From Microgenomates group bacterium (GTDB lineage Bacteria > Patescibacteriota > Microgenomatia > UBA1400 > PJMF01), in NCBI GenBank assembly GCA_009776965.1, contig WRMU01000025.1, positions 1 to 11,816 of the forward strand: DNA of 11,816 nt, read 5' to 3'. Made by a program: the position numbers and the translations under genes. Below, one piece after another: positions 1-6,931 of this stretch (positions are counted from its first letter, which is position 1; each line of letters begins with the position of its first letter). The notes under the pieces were generated by a model, which saw nothing but the letters and a program-made list of their open reading frames with translations, did not search any database and was not told the origin of the DNA.

Positions 1-15
1 GGAGAACAAGGCTAA
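1..15 (+). CDS. rpsC: 3' end of probable 30S ribosomal protein S3 (partial)
   Basis: Only four codons and a TAA stop are visible (Gly-Glu-Gln-Gly-stop), ending six bases before the L16 start. The identity is inferred only from position, because S3 directly precedes L16 in the bacterial S10 operon. The few residues cannot prove it. Confidence 0.4.
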   Translation, partial: GEQG

Positions 16-21
16 AAATAT

Positions 22-426
22 ATGTTACAACCCAAGAAACGCAAATACCGCAAAACCTTCCGAGGCAAAAACAGAGGCATTGCCCTGCGCGGCAATACCG
101 TTTCTTTCGGCGAGTTTGGCATTCAAGCCCTCGAACATGGTTGGGTAAGCGACAAACAAATCGAGGCTGCCCGCAAAAAAATCACTTATGCCACCAAAAA
201 AGCCGGCAAATATTGGATTAGAGTCTTTCCTCATAAGCCCATCACCTCCAAACCAGTGGGGGTTAAAATGGGCTCAGGTAAAGGCGATATTAAAGGTTAT
301 GTGGCCGTGGTCAAACCGGGCCAAGTGCTCTTTGAACTCGGCGGGGTGAGCGAGCTTATCGCCAAACAAGCCTTCACCAAAGCCGGCCACAAATTATCAG
401 TTAAAACTATCATGATTAGCAAATAA
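22..426 (+). CDS. rplP: 50S ribosomal protein L16
   Basis: L16 of the large subunit, which sits near the A-site tRNA and 5S rRNA contacts. The 134-residue length is normal for the family. The N-terminus reads MLQPKKRKYRKTFRGKNRG, the typical basic L16 start, followed by the family block FGEFGIQALEHGWVSDKQIEAARKKI split over residues about 30-55. RVFPHKPITSKPVGVKMGSG and the KGDIKGYVAVVKPGQVLFEL region follow in the usual order. It sits between the probable rpsC end and rpmC, the standard order. No clear Shine-Dalgarno sequence precedes the ATG (context aaaaatatatg). It is surely co-transcribed with its neighbours. Confidence 0.97.
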   Translation: MLQPKKRKYRKTFRGKNRGIALRGNTVSFGEFGIQALEHGWVSDKQIEAARKKITYATKKAGKYWIRVFPHKPITSKPVGVKMGSGKGDIKGYVAVVKPGQVLFELGGVSELIAKQAFTKAGHKLSVKTIMISK

Positions 427-427
427 T

Positions 428-601
428 ATGGCAGAAAATCTCATCCAACAACTCCAGACCCTACAAAAAGAGCTTAATGAAGCTTATTTGCAAAAGAACG
501 TCAACAAACTAAAAAATACCGCCACCATTAAAAACTTAAGACTCAAAATTGCCCGCCTAAAAACCACTTTGCGTCAACAAGATAATAAAGAAAACAAATA
601 A
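428..601 (+). CDS. rpmC: 50S ribosomal protein L29
   Basis: L29 is a small helical-hairpin protein near the polypeptide exit tunnel. This frame gives 57 residues, slightly shorter than the usual 60-70. The protein is almost wholly predicted helix: an N-terminal helix (MAENLIQQLQTLQKELNEAY) and a second helix ending in the L29-type segment TIKNLRLKIARLKTTL (residues about 34-48), which corresponds to the RxxRRxIARxxT signature of the family. It lies one base after the rplP stop and two bases before rpsQ, exactly where L29 belongs. The start is ATG at 428 with no obvious Shine-Dalgarno site. Confidence 0.9.
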   Translation: MAENLIQQLQTLQKELNEAYLQKNVNKLKNTATIKNLRLKIARLKTTLRQQDNKENK

Positions 602-603
602 TT

Positions 604-837
604 ATGAAAAAGCTACAAGGAACTGTCGTTTCGCTCAAAGCCGCCAAAACTGCTTCTGTCAATGTGACCCGCCGTTTTAGCCATCCTTTGTTCAAAAAAT
701 ACGTCAGTCGTAATAAAAAATATGCCTGCCACTACGAAAACCTAGATTTGCAGATAGGGGATACTGTCGAAATCGTCGAAACCAAACCCATTAGCAAAAC
801 CAAGCATTTTAGAGTTAGTCAGGTGATCAACAAATAA
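604..837 (+). CDS. rpsQ: 30S ribosomal protein S17
   Basis: S17 is a primary 16S rRNA binding protein with an OB fold. The 77-residue length is typical. Seen in order are KKLQGTVVSLKAAKTASVNV (the first beta strands of the OB fold), HPLFKKYVSRNKKYACHYE (the rRNA-binding loop, normally HPxYgKxvkrskKyxaHdE), and IGDTVEIVETKPISKTKHFR (the family's C-terminal signature GDxVxIxExRPlSKtKxwr). It follows rpmC by two bases and precedes rplN by eight. There is no recognisable ribosome binding site. Confidence 0.97.
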   Translation: MKKLQGTVVSLKAAKTASVNVTRRFSHPLFKKYVSRNKKYACHYENLDLQIGDTVEIVETKPISKTKHFRVSQVINK

Positions 838-845
838 AGGATTAT

Positions 846-1220
846 ATGATACAACTTCGCTCAGTTCTCAATGTCGCCGACAACTCCGGAGCCCGACAAA
901 TCCGTGTCATTCAAGTACATGGCGGCTCGTGGCGAAGATTTGGAGGCGTGGGCGATGTGGTGGCTGCCTCAGTGATTAAAGCCGATGCTAATGGTACCCT
1001 CAAAAAAGGTGAAAAAATCAAAGCCGTTATCGTCCGCACCAAAAAAGAGTTTGTCCGCCCCACCGGAGAGCATGTCCGCTTCGACGATAATGCTGCTGTC
1101 ATCCTCCAAGCCCGCAATAACCCCGAGCCCGTGGGCACTCGCGTTTTTGGCCCCGTGGCCCGCGAAGTAAAAAATGCTGGCTTCACCAAGATTTCTAATT
1201 TAGCTCCGGAGGTATTATAA
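846..1220 (+). CDS. rplN: 50S ribosomal protein L14
   Basis: L14 is a conserved large-subunit protein at the subunit interface (bridge B8). The 124-residue length matches the usual 122. The N-terminus MIQLRSVLNVADNSGARQIR is the diagnostic L14 opening. The RRFGGVGDVVAASVIKA segment, the VVRTKKE-like stretch IVRTKKEFVRPTGEHVRFDD and VFGPVAREVKNAGFTKI at the C-terminus are all in place. Unlike most genes here it has a good ribosome binding site, AAGGA seven bases upstream of the ATG, which supports this start. Confidence 0.98.
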   Translation: MIQLRSVLNVADNSGARQIRVIQVHGGSWRRFGGVGDVVAASVIKADANGTLKKGEKIKAVIVRTKKEFVRPTGEHVRFDDNAAVILQARNNPEPVGTRVFGPVAREVKNAGFTKISNLAPEVL

Positions 1221-1230
1221 GAAAGGTTTT

Positions 1231-1701
1231 ATGATGAAGTTCAAAGTTGGCGACCAAGTACTCATTACCGCTGGTAAAGATAAGGGCAAAAAGGGCACTA
1301 TCGAGCGTGTTCTTCCCCGAGAAAATAAGGTTGTAGTCACCGATCTCAATCAATATGTCCGCCACGTGCGCAAAATGGGCACCACTGCCGGTCAAAAAAT
1401 GATTTTATCTCGCCCTCTCCATACTGCCAAAATTGCCATCATTAATGATCAGGGTAATCCCGATCGCATCGGCTATAGATTCGACAAAGACGACAAAAAA
1501 ATCCGCATCTATAAAAAAACCGGCCAAGAAATTGTCATTGCCGCCAAAACCACTGCCAAGGCCACTGCTGCCGCCAAAGATAAAAAAGTTGTGGCCAAAA
1601 AAGACGAACTCTCCAAGGCAGTAGCTCCCAAGAAAGTAGCCGACAAAAGTGATAAAAACATTGCCAAAAAAGTGGTCAAGATAAGTAATAAAAGCAAATA
1701 A
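1231..1701 (+). CDS. rplX: 50S ribosomal protein L24 with basic Lys/Ala C-terminal tail
   Basis: L24 is an assembly-initiating large-subunit protein. Residues 1 to about 100 are a normal L24: KFKVGDQVLITAGKDKGKKG is the KOW motif, and IGYRFDKDDKKIRIYKKTGQ is the family's C-terminal region. From about residue 105 to 156 the protein continues with a low-complexity tail of Lys, Ala, Val and Asp that typical 100-105-residue L24 proteins lack. The tail is in frame, stop-free and AT-poor like its neighbours, so a frameshift is unlikely. Two adjacent ATGs (1231 and 1234) could each be the start. GAAAGG at 1221-1226 is a plausible Shine-Dalgarno site. Confidence 0.95.
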   Translation: MMKFKVGDQVLITAGKDKGKKGTIERVLPRENKVVVTDLNQYVRHVRKMGTTAGQKMILSRPLHTAKIAIINDQGNPDRIGYRFDKDDKKIRIYKKTGQEIVIAAKTTAKATAAAKDKKVVAKKDELSKAVAPKKVADKSDKNIAKKVVKISNKSK

Positions 1702-1704
1702 TAT

Positions 1705-2262
1705 ATGAACCGACTTAAAGCTAAATACAACCAAGAAGTAGTTCCTGCTTTAATCAAAAGTCTGCAGGTCAAGACTAGCTTTCAAGTGCCCAAACTCCAA
1801 AAAATTGTCGTCAATATGGGCGTGAGCGATCCTCAAGATCCCCGAGCCCGCAAACAAGTCATGGAGAATATCGCCGAGCAATTCAAGATTATTACTGGCC
1901 AAAAACCCCAAATCACCAAAGCCAAAAAAGCCATTTCTTCCTTCAAATTACGCGCTGGCGATCCTTTAGGGTTAATGGTCACTTTGCGCGGCGAAAAAAT
2001 GTGGCAGTTCCTAGACAAGCTCATCAGTATTGTTCTTCCTCGAGTAAAAGACTTCCGTGGTATTTCTAACACCGCCTTCGATGGTCGAGGAAATTATAGC
2101 CTTGGCTTAAACGAACAAATCGTTTTTTCCGAACTCAGCTATGATCAAATCGAAAAAGTCCGTGGCCTACAAATCAATCTCATTACTAATTTCGGCGCCA
2201 ATGAGCCCGTCCGAACCATGCTCGAGCTCCTCGGCCTGCCATTTGCGAAAGAAAATAAATAA
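1705..2262 (+). CDS. rplE: 50S ribosomal protein L5
   Basis: L5 binds 5S rRNA in the central protuberance and contacts P-site tRNA. The 185-residue length is close to the usual 178-185. Visible family blocks are NRLKAKYNQEVVPAL at the start, QVPKLQKIVVNMGVSDP (residues about 28-44), ITGQKPQITKAKKAISSFKLR, VTLRGEKMWQFLDKLISIVL, PRVKDFRGI and GRGNYSLGLNEQIVFSE. The C-terminus has TNFGANEPVRTMLELLGLPF, a slightly modified form of the usual T.a.td.EareLL..lg.PF. It starts three bases after rplX stops and has no Shine-Dalgarno site. Confidence 0.97.
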   Translation: MNRLKAKYNQEVVPALIKSLQVKTSFQVPKLQKIVVNMGVSDPQDPRARKQVMENIAEQFKIITGQKPQITKAKKAISSFKLRAGDPLGLMVTLRGEKMWQFLDKLISIVLPRVKDFRGISNTAFDGRGNYSLGLNEQIVFSELSYDQIEKVRGLQINLITNFGANEPVRTMLELLGLPFAKENK

Positions 2263-2264
2263 TT

Positions 2265-2495
2265 ATGGCTAAAAAATCCAAAATCGCCAAAGATATCCGT
2301 ATCGCCAAACAATACGCAGCACACCAAGCCTCCGACAGCACCAAAAAGTGCCGCCTTTCCACCCGCAAACGCAACCGCTGCCAGATCACCGGTCGTCCTC
2401 ACGGATATATGCGCTTTTTTGGCCTCAGCCGCCTCACTTTCCGCGAATTGGCCGCCAAAGGCGAATTGCCCGGAGTAGTTAAAGCATCTAAATAA
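2265..2495 (+). CDS. rpsN: 30S ribosomal protein S14, zinc-independent type
   Basis: S14 lies in the head of the 30S subunit. The C-terminal half is diagnostic: KRNRCQITGRPHGYMRFFGL followed by SRLTFRELAAKGELPGVVKA. The zinc form would have two CxxC pairs around GRPH and GLCRxC. Here only Cys29 and Cys39 remain, and the second pair is replaced by GLSRLTF, so the protein cannot form the usual four-cysteine zinc site. At 76 residues it is longer than the zinc form (about 61) and shorter than the classical zinc-free form (about 89-101). It lies two bases after rplE. An AT-rich gap of 68 bases follows. Confidence 0.95.
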   Translation: MAKKSKIAKDIRIAKQYAAHQASDSTKKCRLSTRKRNRCQITGRPHGYMRFFGLSRLTFRELAAKGELPGVVKASK

Positions 2496-2563
2496 TTAAT
2501 AATTAATCAGGAAAAAATATACAAGCAACTATTTATAAAAATAAAGTACTTGAATAAATAAAT

Positions 2564-2953
2564 ATGACCGATCCTATTGCCGATATGCTCACCAGAATTA
2601 GAAACGGCCTCGCCGCTCGCCATCAGAGTATCATCCTGCCTTATTCACGAGTGAAACATAATATCGCCAAAGTATTATTAGACAATGGCTATTTAGCCGA
2701 TGTACGTCTCCAAGAGGAGAAGCCTTTTTCCAAATTAGTTATTGATCTTAAATACGTTAACGACGAAGCGGCCATCACCACCATCAAGCGTATCTCCAAG
2801 CCCGGCTGCCGCGTTTATGTTAATGCCAAAGACATCCCTACCATCTTGGGCGGCCATGGTCTTTGTGTCATCTCCACCAGCTCCGGAGTCCTATCGGGCA
2901 AGGAAGCGAAAGCTAAAAATCTCGGCGGTGAACATCTCTGCTCCCTCTGGTAA
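2564..2953 (+). CDS. rpsH: 30S ribosomal protein S8
   Basis: S8 is a primary binder of 16S rRNA helix 21 and, in some bacteria, the translational repressor of the spc operon. The 129-residue length is standard. MTDPIADMLTRIRNGLAARH is the canonical N-terminus, and PYSRVKHNIAKVLLDNGYLAD follows. RISKPGCRVYVNAKDIP, GLCVISTSSGVLSGKEAKAK and the terminal GGEHLCSLW match the family. It is preceded by 68 AT-rich bases (2496-2563), the longest gap within the operon. I found no convincing -10/-35 pair there and no Shine-Dalgarno site before the ATG. Confidence 0.97.
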   Translation: MTDPIADMLTRIRNGLAARHQSIILPYSRVKHNIAKVLLDNGYLADVRLQEEKPFSKLVIDLKYVNDEAAITTIKRISKPGCRVYVNAKDIPTILGGHGLCVISTSSGVLSGKEAKAKNLGGEHLCSLW

Positions 2954-2970
2954 ATTATCAATCAATCATG

Positions 2971-2976
2971 TATAAT
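2971..2976 (+). promoter_or_regulatory. Candidate internal -10 box upstream of rplF
   Basis: A perfect TATAAT hexamer lies in the 33-base gap between rpsH and rplF and ends ten bases before the rplF ATG. The hexamer 17 bases upstream (TGGTAA) is a poor -35, so support is limited. If used, transcription would begin within a few bases of the start codon and give a nearly leaderless rplF message. The same geometry occurs in front of map. Confidence 0.3.
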
Positions 2977-2986
2977 AGCAAATCTC

Positions 2987-3526
2987 ATGGCAAAAATCTC
3001 TAACAAACCCATCACCATCCCCCAAGGCATTGCCGTCTCCCAAGAGGGTCAGGTTTTGACTGTGAGCAATAATAAGGGTAAGCTAACTATCGACATTCTC
3101 TCTGGTATCGCCGTCACCATCAACGCCGACAGTGTCGTCGTCAGCAAACTCAATGACGAAGACCAAACTCGAGCCTTTGAAGGCCTCATCAAATCCCTGC
3201 TCAAAAATGCTTTCATCGGCCTAACTGACGGCTATCAAAAAACCCTCAAGTTGGTAGGCACCGGCTACCGAGTGGCCGCCTCCGGCCAAGGACTAACCCT
3301 CAACGTGGGCTATTCCCATCCCGTCGAGTTTCAAGCCCCCCCTAATATCACTTTAGCCATCGAAGGTACCAATCTTATTAAAGTTAGCGGCTTTGATAAA
3401 CAACTTGTCGGACAAGCCGCCGCTAATATCCGCGCCCTTCGCCCGCCCGAGCCCTACAAAGGCAAAGGCATTCGCTATGAAGATGAAGTTGTCCGCCGCA
3501 AGGCTGGAAAGACTGCTGGGAAGTAA
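2987..3526 (+). CDS. rplF: 50S ribosomal protein L6
   Basis: L6 binds 23S rRNA near the sarcin-ricin loop. The 179-residue length is typical of its two-domain fold. The N-terminal domain begins MAKISNKPITIPQGIAVSQ (usual form MSRIGkkPI.iP.gV.v.). The link to the second domain is seen as GLTDGYQKTLKLVGTGYRVA, and GYSHPVEFQAPPNI follows. The C-terminal signature RALRPPEPYKGKGIRYEDE is intact. The start has no Shine-Dalgarno site, but the N-terminal match fixes it. Confidence 0.98.
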   Translation: MAKISNKPITIPQGIAVSQEGQVLTVSNNKGKLTIDILSGIAVTINADSVVVSKLNDEDQTRAFEGLIKSLLKNAFIGLTDGYQKTLKLVGTGYRVAASGQGLTLNVGYSHPVEFQAPPNITLAIEGTNLIKVSGFDKQLVGQAAANIRALRPPEPYKGKGIRYEDEVVRRKAGKTAGK

Positions 3527-3528
3527 TT

Positions 3529-3861
3529 ATGTCAAATCAACGCGCCCTTCGCACCAGAAAACACTTGACTGTCAGCGCCGACCGCCCGCGCCTGACCATC
3601 CATCGCTCCAATCAACATTTCTATCTCCAGCTAGTTGATGTTCATGGCAAAACTATCACCGCCGTCTCCTCGGTTAGCAAAGAAAAGAGCAACACCAAAC
3701 TCACCAAAACCCAAGTAGCCCAAGAAGTCGCCAAAACCATGGCTGCTATTCTTAAAAAACAAAAAGTTTCCGCTTTAGTGATTGATCGCGGTAGCTATCG
3801 CTATCACGGTCGAGTAAAAGCGGCTGTAGAAATCATTCGCCAGAGTGGCATAGAAGTATAA
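3529..3861 (+). CDS. rplR: 50S ribosomal protein L18
   Basis: L18 binds 5S rRNA together with L5 in the central protuberance. The 110-residue length is near the usual 115-120. The basic start is short, followed by RPRLTIHRSNQHFYLQLVD (usual form RpRLsVfrSnkhiyaQviD). The family's C-terminal block VIDRGSYRYHGRVKAAVEII matches the usual vFDRgGyxYHGRVkAlAdaAR. It starts two bases after rplF ends and stops two bases before rpsE. Confidence 0.97.
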   Translation: MSNQRALRTRKHLTVSADRPRLTIHRSNQHFYLQLVDVHGKTITAVSSVSKEKSNTKLTKTQVAQEVAKTMAAILKKQKVSALVIDRGSYRYHGRVKAAVEIIRQSGIEV

Positions 3862-3863
3862 TT

Positions 3864-4559
3864 ATGATCGAGAAACAAGCCCTAGCTCCAGTGACAGACT
3901 TTGAAGAAAAAGTTGTTCAGGTTTCTCGTGTCTCCAAAAAAACCAAAGGTGGCAATCAATTCAGTTTTTCCATCCTAGTAGTTACTGGTGACAAAAAAGG
4001 TCAGGTCGGGGTTGGTCTAGGTAAAGGCAAAGACGTGGTTTCTGCCATTCGCAAAGCCGCCAAAAAAGCCAAGAAAAATCTCATCACTGTCCCCATGAAT
4101 GGAGCCACCATTCCTTTCTCCGTCCTAGTCAAAAAAGGTGCTGCTCAAGTCCTCCTCAAGCCCGCCCCTCAGGGTTCGGGTGTTATCGCTGGCGGAGCTG
4201 TTCGCGCTGTGGTCGAAGCTGCCGGAATTAGAGATTTGTCTAGCAAGATTTTAGGTACTAGCAACCAAGCCTCCAATGTTTACGCCACTTTTGCCGCCCT
4301 CAAAAAAATCAATCAGATGGTCGCTCTTAAAGGCTTGAAGCTCAAGTCAATTAGCGAAATGGAGGCCGAAGAAGAAAAGAGAGTACAGGCTCTCCAAGAA
4401 AAAGAGCGGGAGGGAAAGAGACCAGCTCCCCAAAAGGCTCCCCAAAAACCAGCTTCCCCCAAAGCCCCTCAAAAACCAACCCCCAAGCCCGCCGCCAAAC
4501 CCAACCCAGCTAAACCAACCCCACCCAAAACACCAAAAAAGACAACTAAAAAAACCTAA
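3864..4559 (+). CDS. rpsE: 30S ribosomal protein S5 with Pro/Lys-rich C-terminal tail
   Basis: S5 acts in decoding fidelity and mRNA unwinding on the 30S subunit. Residues about 12-165 are a complete S5: EEKVVQVSRVSKKTKGG (double-stranded RNA-binding-like domain), GDKKGQVGVGLGKGKDV, AIRKAAKKAKKNLITVP, LLKPAPQGSGVIAGGAVRAV and GTSNQASNVYATFAAL. After about residue 165 an acidic helix (EMEAEEEKRVQALQEKEREG) leads into roughly 45 residues dominated by Pro, Lys, Ala and Thr in irregular PxKP repeats. Ordinary S5 proteins (about 165-170 residues) lack this tail. In most bacteria rpmD (L30) would follow; here rplO starts three bases later. Confidence 0.96.
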   Translation: MIEKQALAPVTDFEEKVVQVSRVSKKTKGGNQFSFSILVVTGDKKGQVGVGLGKGKDVVSAIRKAAKKAKKNLITVPMNGATIPFSVLVKKGAAQVLLKPAPQGSGVIAGGAVRAVVEAAGIRDLSSKILGTSNQASNVYATFAALKKINQMVALKGLKLKSISEMEAEEEKRVQALQEKEREGKRPAPQKAPQKPASPKAPQKPTPKPAAKPNPAKPTPPKTPKKTTKKT

Positions 4560-4562
4560 ATT

Positions 4563-5000
4563 ATGTCGAAACTTAACCAATTAATCTCCACTAAAACCCG
4601 CTCCGCCAAAAGAGTCGGCCGTGGCTACGGATCCGGAATTGGCGGTCATACTTCCGGCCGCGGCAGCAAAGGCCAAGGCTCCAGAAAGAGTGGGGGAGTG
4701 GCGCTTTGGTTCGAGGGCGGACAACTACCCCTCACCAAAAGAATGCCCATGATCAGAGGTAAGTCGCGCTTAAAAGTGGTCCGTCCCACTATCGAAGTCA
4801 ACCTCTCAGCCCTAGAAAAACTCACCGCCACCGACATCACCCTCGAAACCCTCAAACTCGCCAAAGTTGTCCCCCCCAGAACGAGCAAAGCTAAAATCAT
4901 TGCTACTGGTACTATCACCAAAGCTATTAAAGTAACTGGCATCAAAGCAACTAAAGCTGCGCAGATCGCCATAGAAAAAGCGGGAGGGAGTTTAGCTTAA
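4563..5000 (+). CDS. rplO: 50S ribosomal protein L15
   Basis: L15 is a late-assembling large-subunit protein with a long extended N-terminal arm threaded into 23S rRNA. The 145-residue length is normal. The arm is clear: KRVGRGYGSGIGGHTSGRGS, then KGQGSRKSG, and the short motif FEGGQLPLTKRMP. The C-terminal domain ends IKVTGIKATKAAQIAIEKAGG, the usual 'vkvtgfS.sAkeaIEkAGG' signature. It directly follows rpsE with no rpmD. The stop codon lies within one arm of a small inverted repeat (GCTTAA at 4995-5000, TTAAGC at 5007-5012) in front of secY. Confidence 0.97.
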   Translation: MSKLNQLISTKTRSAKRVGRGYGSGIGGHTSGRGSKGQGSRKSGGVALWFEGGQLPLTKRMPMIRGKSRLKVVRPTIEVNLSALEKLTATDITLETLKLAKVVPPRTSKAKIIATGTITKAIKVTGIKATKAAQIAIEKAGGSLA

Positions 5001-5013
5001 ACTTTCTTAAGCG

Positions 5014-6300
5014 ATGCAACAATTAATTGAACTTGTCCAAAAAGTCCGTCGCAGTCGTGACCTTTCCCGTAAGTTTCTCTTTCTCGTTTTGGTTTTTGCT
5101 CTCTGTCGTCTCCTAGCCTTCATTCCCGTCCCCATGATTGATGCCGCCACTTTGCGTAGCATCTTCGACAACAGTCAGCTCCTGAGTATTTTTAACATTT
5201 TCTCTGGCGGCACCCTCGCCAATTTCTCTATTGCTGCCCTAGGTGTGAGTCCCTATATCTCCGCCTCCATCATCATGCAGCTGGCCGGTGTCATCATTCC
5301 CAAGATCAAAGAAACCCAAAAAGACGGCGAAAGCGGCCGCCAAAAAATCAATCAGTGGACCCGCCTCCTCGCTCTCCCTCTGGCTATTTTCCAGTCAGTC
5401 TCCATCATCACCCTTCTGCGCGTCAATAACCTCCTGCTCAGCGACAGTTGGCTCGTGCTCATTTCCATCAGTCTCATCTTAACCGCCGGCGCTTTCCTTA
5501 TGACTTGGCTGGGAGAATTGATCACCCAATATGGCCTAGGCAACGGCGTTTCCATGATTATGACCGTCGGTATTGTCAGCCAAATCCCCACCACCATCTC
5601 TCGCGTCACTGCCAGCGGAGGCGGCGACCAAAATTGGTTTAATATCATCATGATGATTGTGGTCATGATCGGAGTTGTTGCTGCTGCCATCATTTTCAAC
5701 GAAGCCGTCCGCCAAGTCACTCTCCAGTATGCCAAGCGTATCCGCGGCAACAAAGTCATTGGTGGCCAATCCACTTTTCTGCCCATCAAAGTTAATGCCA
5801 CCGGCGTCATGCCCATCATCTTCGGCCTCACTCTCCTCGCCTTCCCTCCCTTCCTAGGACAGCTCTTTGTTTCCTCCAATATTGGCAATCTAGTCGCTTT
5901 TGGCCAATGGCTCAATTCCTTCTTTAGTCAAGGCTCCGTCTCCTATATGCTCATTTACTTTGCCCTTGTGTTCACTTTCACCTATGTCTCCAATGTCATT
6001 TTCTTTAATACCGAAGACCTAGCCGACGAATTAAAAAAGTCTGGCGCCTTTGTCCCCGGCATTCGCCCCGGAGAAAAAACCAAAAACTTCCTCAAGGCCG
6101 TCACCAATCGCCTCACCCTCATCAACGCCATTTTTATGTCCACCATGGCCCTCGTCCCCTATCTCCTCCAGTCCCTAACCAAAGTCAACTCGCTAGCCAT
6201 TGGCGGAACCAGCATTCTCATTTTAGTCTCTGTTATCCTAGAAACCGCTAAACAAATCGAGGGAGCCACCATCGAGCAAAATTACGATAAATATAAGTAA
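5014..6300 (+). CDS. secY: SecY, channel subunit of the Sec protein translocase
   Basis: SecY forms the membrane channel for protein export and membrane insertion with SecE/SecG and SecA. The 428-residue length and about ten hydrophobic segments fit the family. Seen in order are FIPVPMID after the first membrane helix, FSGGTLANFSIAALGVSPYI in the plug/TM2 region, IIMQLAGVIIP, QWTRLLALPLAIFQS in TM3, and GNGVSMIMTVGIVSQIP. The cytosolic C4/C5 region has YAKRIRGNKVIGGQ, LPIKVNATGVMPIIF, DLADELKKSGAFVPGIRPG and LTLINAIFM. It ends GGTSILILVSVILETAKQIE. It is the export route that the large secreted protein at 7778 would need. Confidence 0.98.
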   Translation: MQQLIELVQKVRRSRDLSRKFLFLVLVFALCRLLAFIPVPMIDAATLRSIFDNSQLLSIFNIFSGGTLANFSIAALGVSPYISASIIMQLAGVIIPKIKETQKDGESGRQKINQWTRLLALPLAIFQSVSIITLLRVNNLLLSDSWLVLISISLILTAGAFLMTWLGELITQYGLGNGVSMIMTVGIVSQIPTTISRVTASGGGDQNWFNIIMMIVVMIGVVAAAIIFNEAVRQVTLQYAKRIRGNKVIGGQSTFLPIKVNATGVMPIIFGLTLLAFPPFLGQLFVSSNIGNLVAFGQWLNSFFSQGSVSYMLIYFALVFTFTYVSNVIFFNTEDLADELKKSGAFVPGIRPGEKTKNFLKAVTNRLTLINAIFMSTMALVPYLLQSLTKVNSLAIGGTSILILVSVILETAKQIEGATIEQNYDKYK

Positions 6301-6330
6301 CTATCAATTATTTATGGAAGTTTTCACCAT

Positions 6331-6903
6331 ATGAAAATCATTCTTATTGGTATTCAAGGGGCTGGTAAATCTACTCAAGGGAACATGCTCGCAGAAAAAT
6401 ATGGTGTCCCTTATCTCTCCTCCGGACATATCTTCCGCCAAATGATCAAAGAAAAAACTAAAATGGGTCGCTGGCTCAAAGAGACTGTTAACTCCGGCGC
6501 CTTGGTTCCAGACGATGTTACTCTCGAAATCATTCTCTCCTACCTCAAAAAACCAGAATATGCCAAAGGATATATCCTCGACGGCTTCCCCCGCACAGTC
6601 ACTCAGGCCGAGGCTTTTAATGGCGCTGTTGACCATGTGGTTTTTCTCGACGTCAGCGACCGCGAAGCTCTCTGGAGGATTTCTGGCCGTGTCAGCGATC
6701 GCGACGATGAGACCCTCCAAGCCATCCGCCGCCGCATCGAAATGTTCCATAACCACACTCAGCCGGTCATTGATTACTACAAGGAGATTGGCAAGTTAGT
6801 CCATGTGGACGGAGAAAAAACCATTGAGGAAGTTTTTGAGCAGGTCAAAAAGGTGATTAAAACGGCGGGTGACGAGCAGAAGGGGACCCCCAAAAAGAAT
6901 TAG
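6331..6903 (+). CDS. adk: Adenylate kinase, short form lacking the LID domain
   Basis: Adenylate kinase catalyses ATP + AMP = 2 ADP in the cytosol. The P-loop GIQGAGKST is at residues 7-15, the NMP-binding segment YLSSGHIFRQ at 28-37, and the hallmark GYILDGFPRTVTQAEAF at 80-96. At residues 118-127 the chain goes straight from SGR to SDRDDE. The roughly 30-40-residue LID present in long bacterial forms is missing, which explains the 190-residue length. In the NMP segment the usual Ser-Thr-Gly-Asp reads Ser-Ser-Gly-His. The gene follows secY as in many spc operons. Its TAG stop overlaps the map stop by four bases. Only a weak purine run (GGAAG, 11 bases upstream) precedes the ATG. Confidence 0.93.
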   Translation: MKIILIGIQGAGKSTQGNMLAEKYGVPYLSSGHIFRQMIKEKTKMGRWLKETVNSGALVPDDVTLEIILSYLKKPEYAKGYILDGFPRTVTQAEAFNGAVDHVVFLDVSDREALWRISGRVSDRDDETLQAIRRRIEMFHNHTQPVIDYYKEIGKLVHVDGEKTIEEVFEQVKKVIKTAGDEQKGTPKKN

Positions 6904-6931
6904 CAGCGAGAGCGAATAATTTTTTTGGGGG
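6887..6931. other. Inverted repeat across the convergent adk/map stop codons
   Basis: CCCCCAAAAAGA (6887-6898) can pair with TTTTTTTGGGGG (6920-6931): ten Watson-Crick pairs, then a G-T wobble and one A-T. The loop of about 21 bases contains both stop codons. The position fits a two-way transcription-end or mRNA-end structure. However, the A/T tracts lie inside the stem and no U-run follows it on either strand, so it is not a classical intrinsic terminator. Confidence 0.45.

Noticed and set aside
2496..2563. Promoter in the AT-rich gap before rpsH
   Set aside because: TATAAA at 2534-2539 has no acceptable -35 at 16-18 bases, and AT-rich gaps produce such matches by chance.
4995..5012. GCTTAA/TTAAGC inverted repeat before secY as a terminator or regulator
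   Set aside because: The stem is only six pairs with four A-T pairs and no U-run; it is too weak to claim a function.
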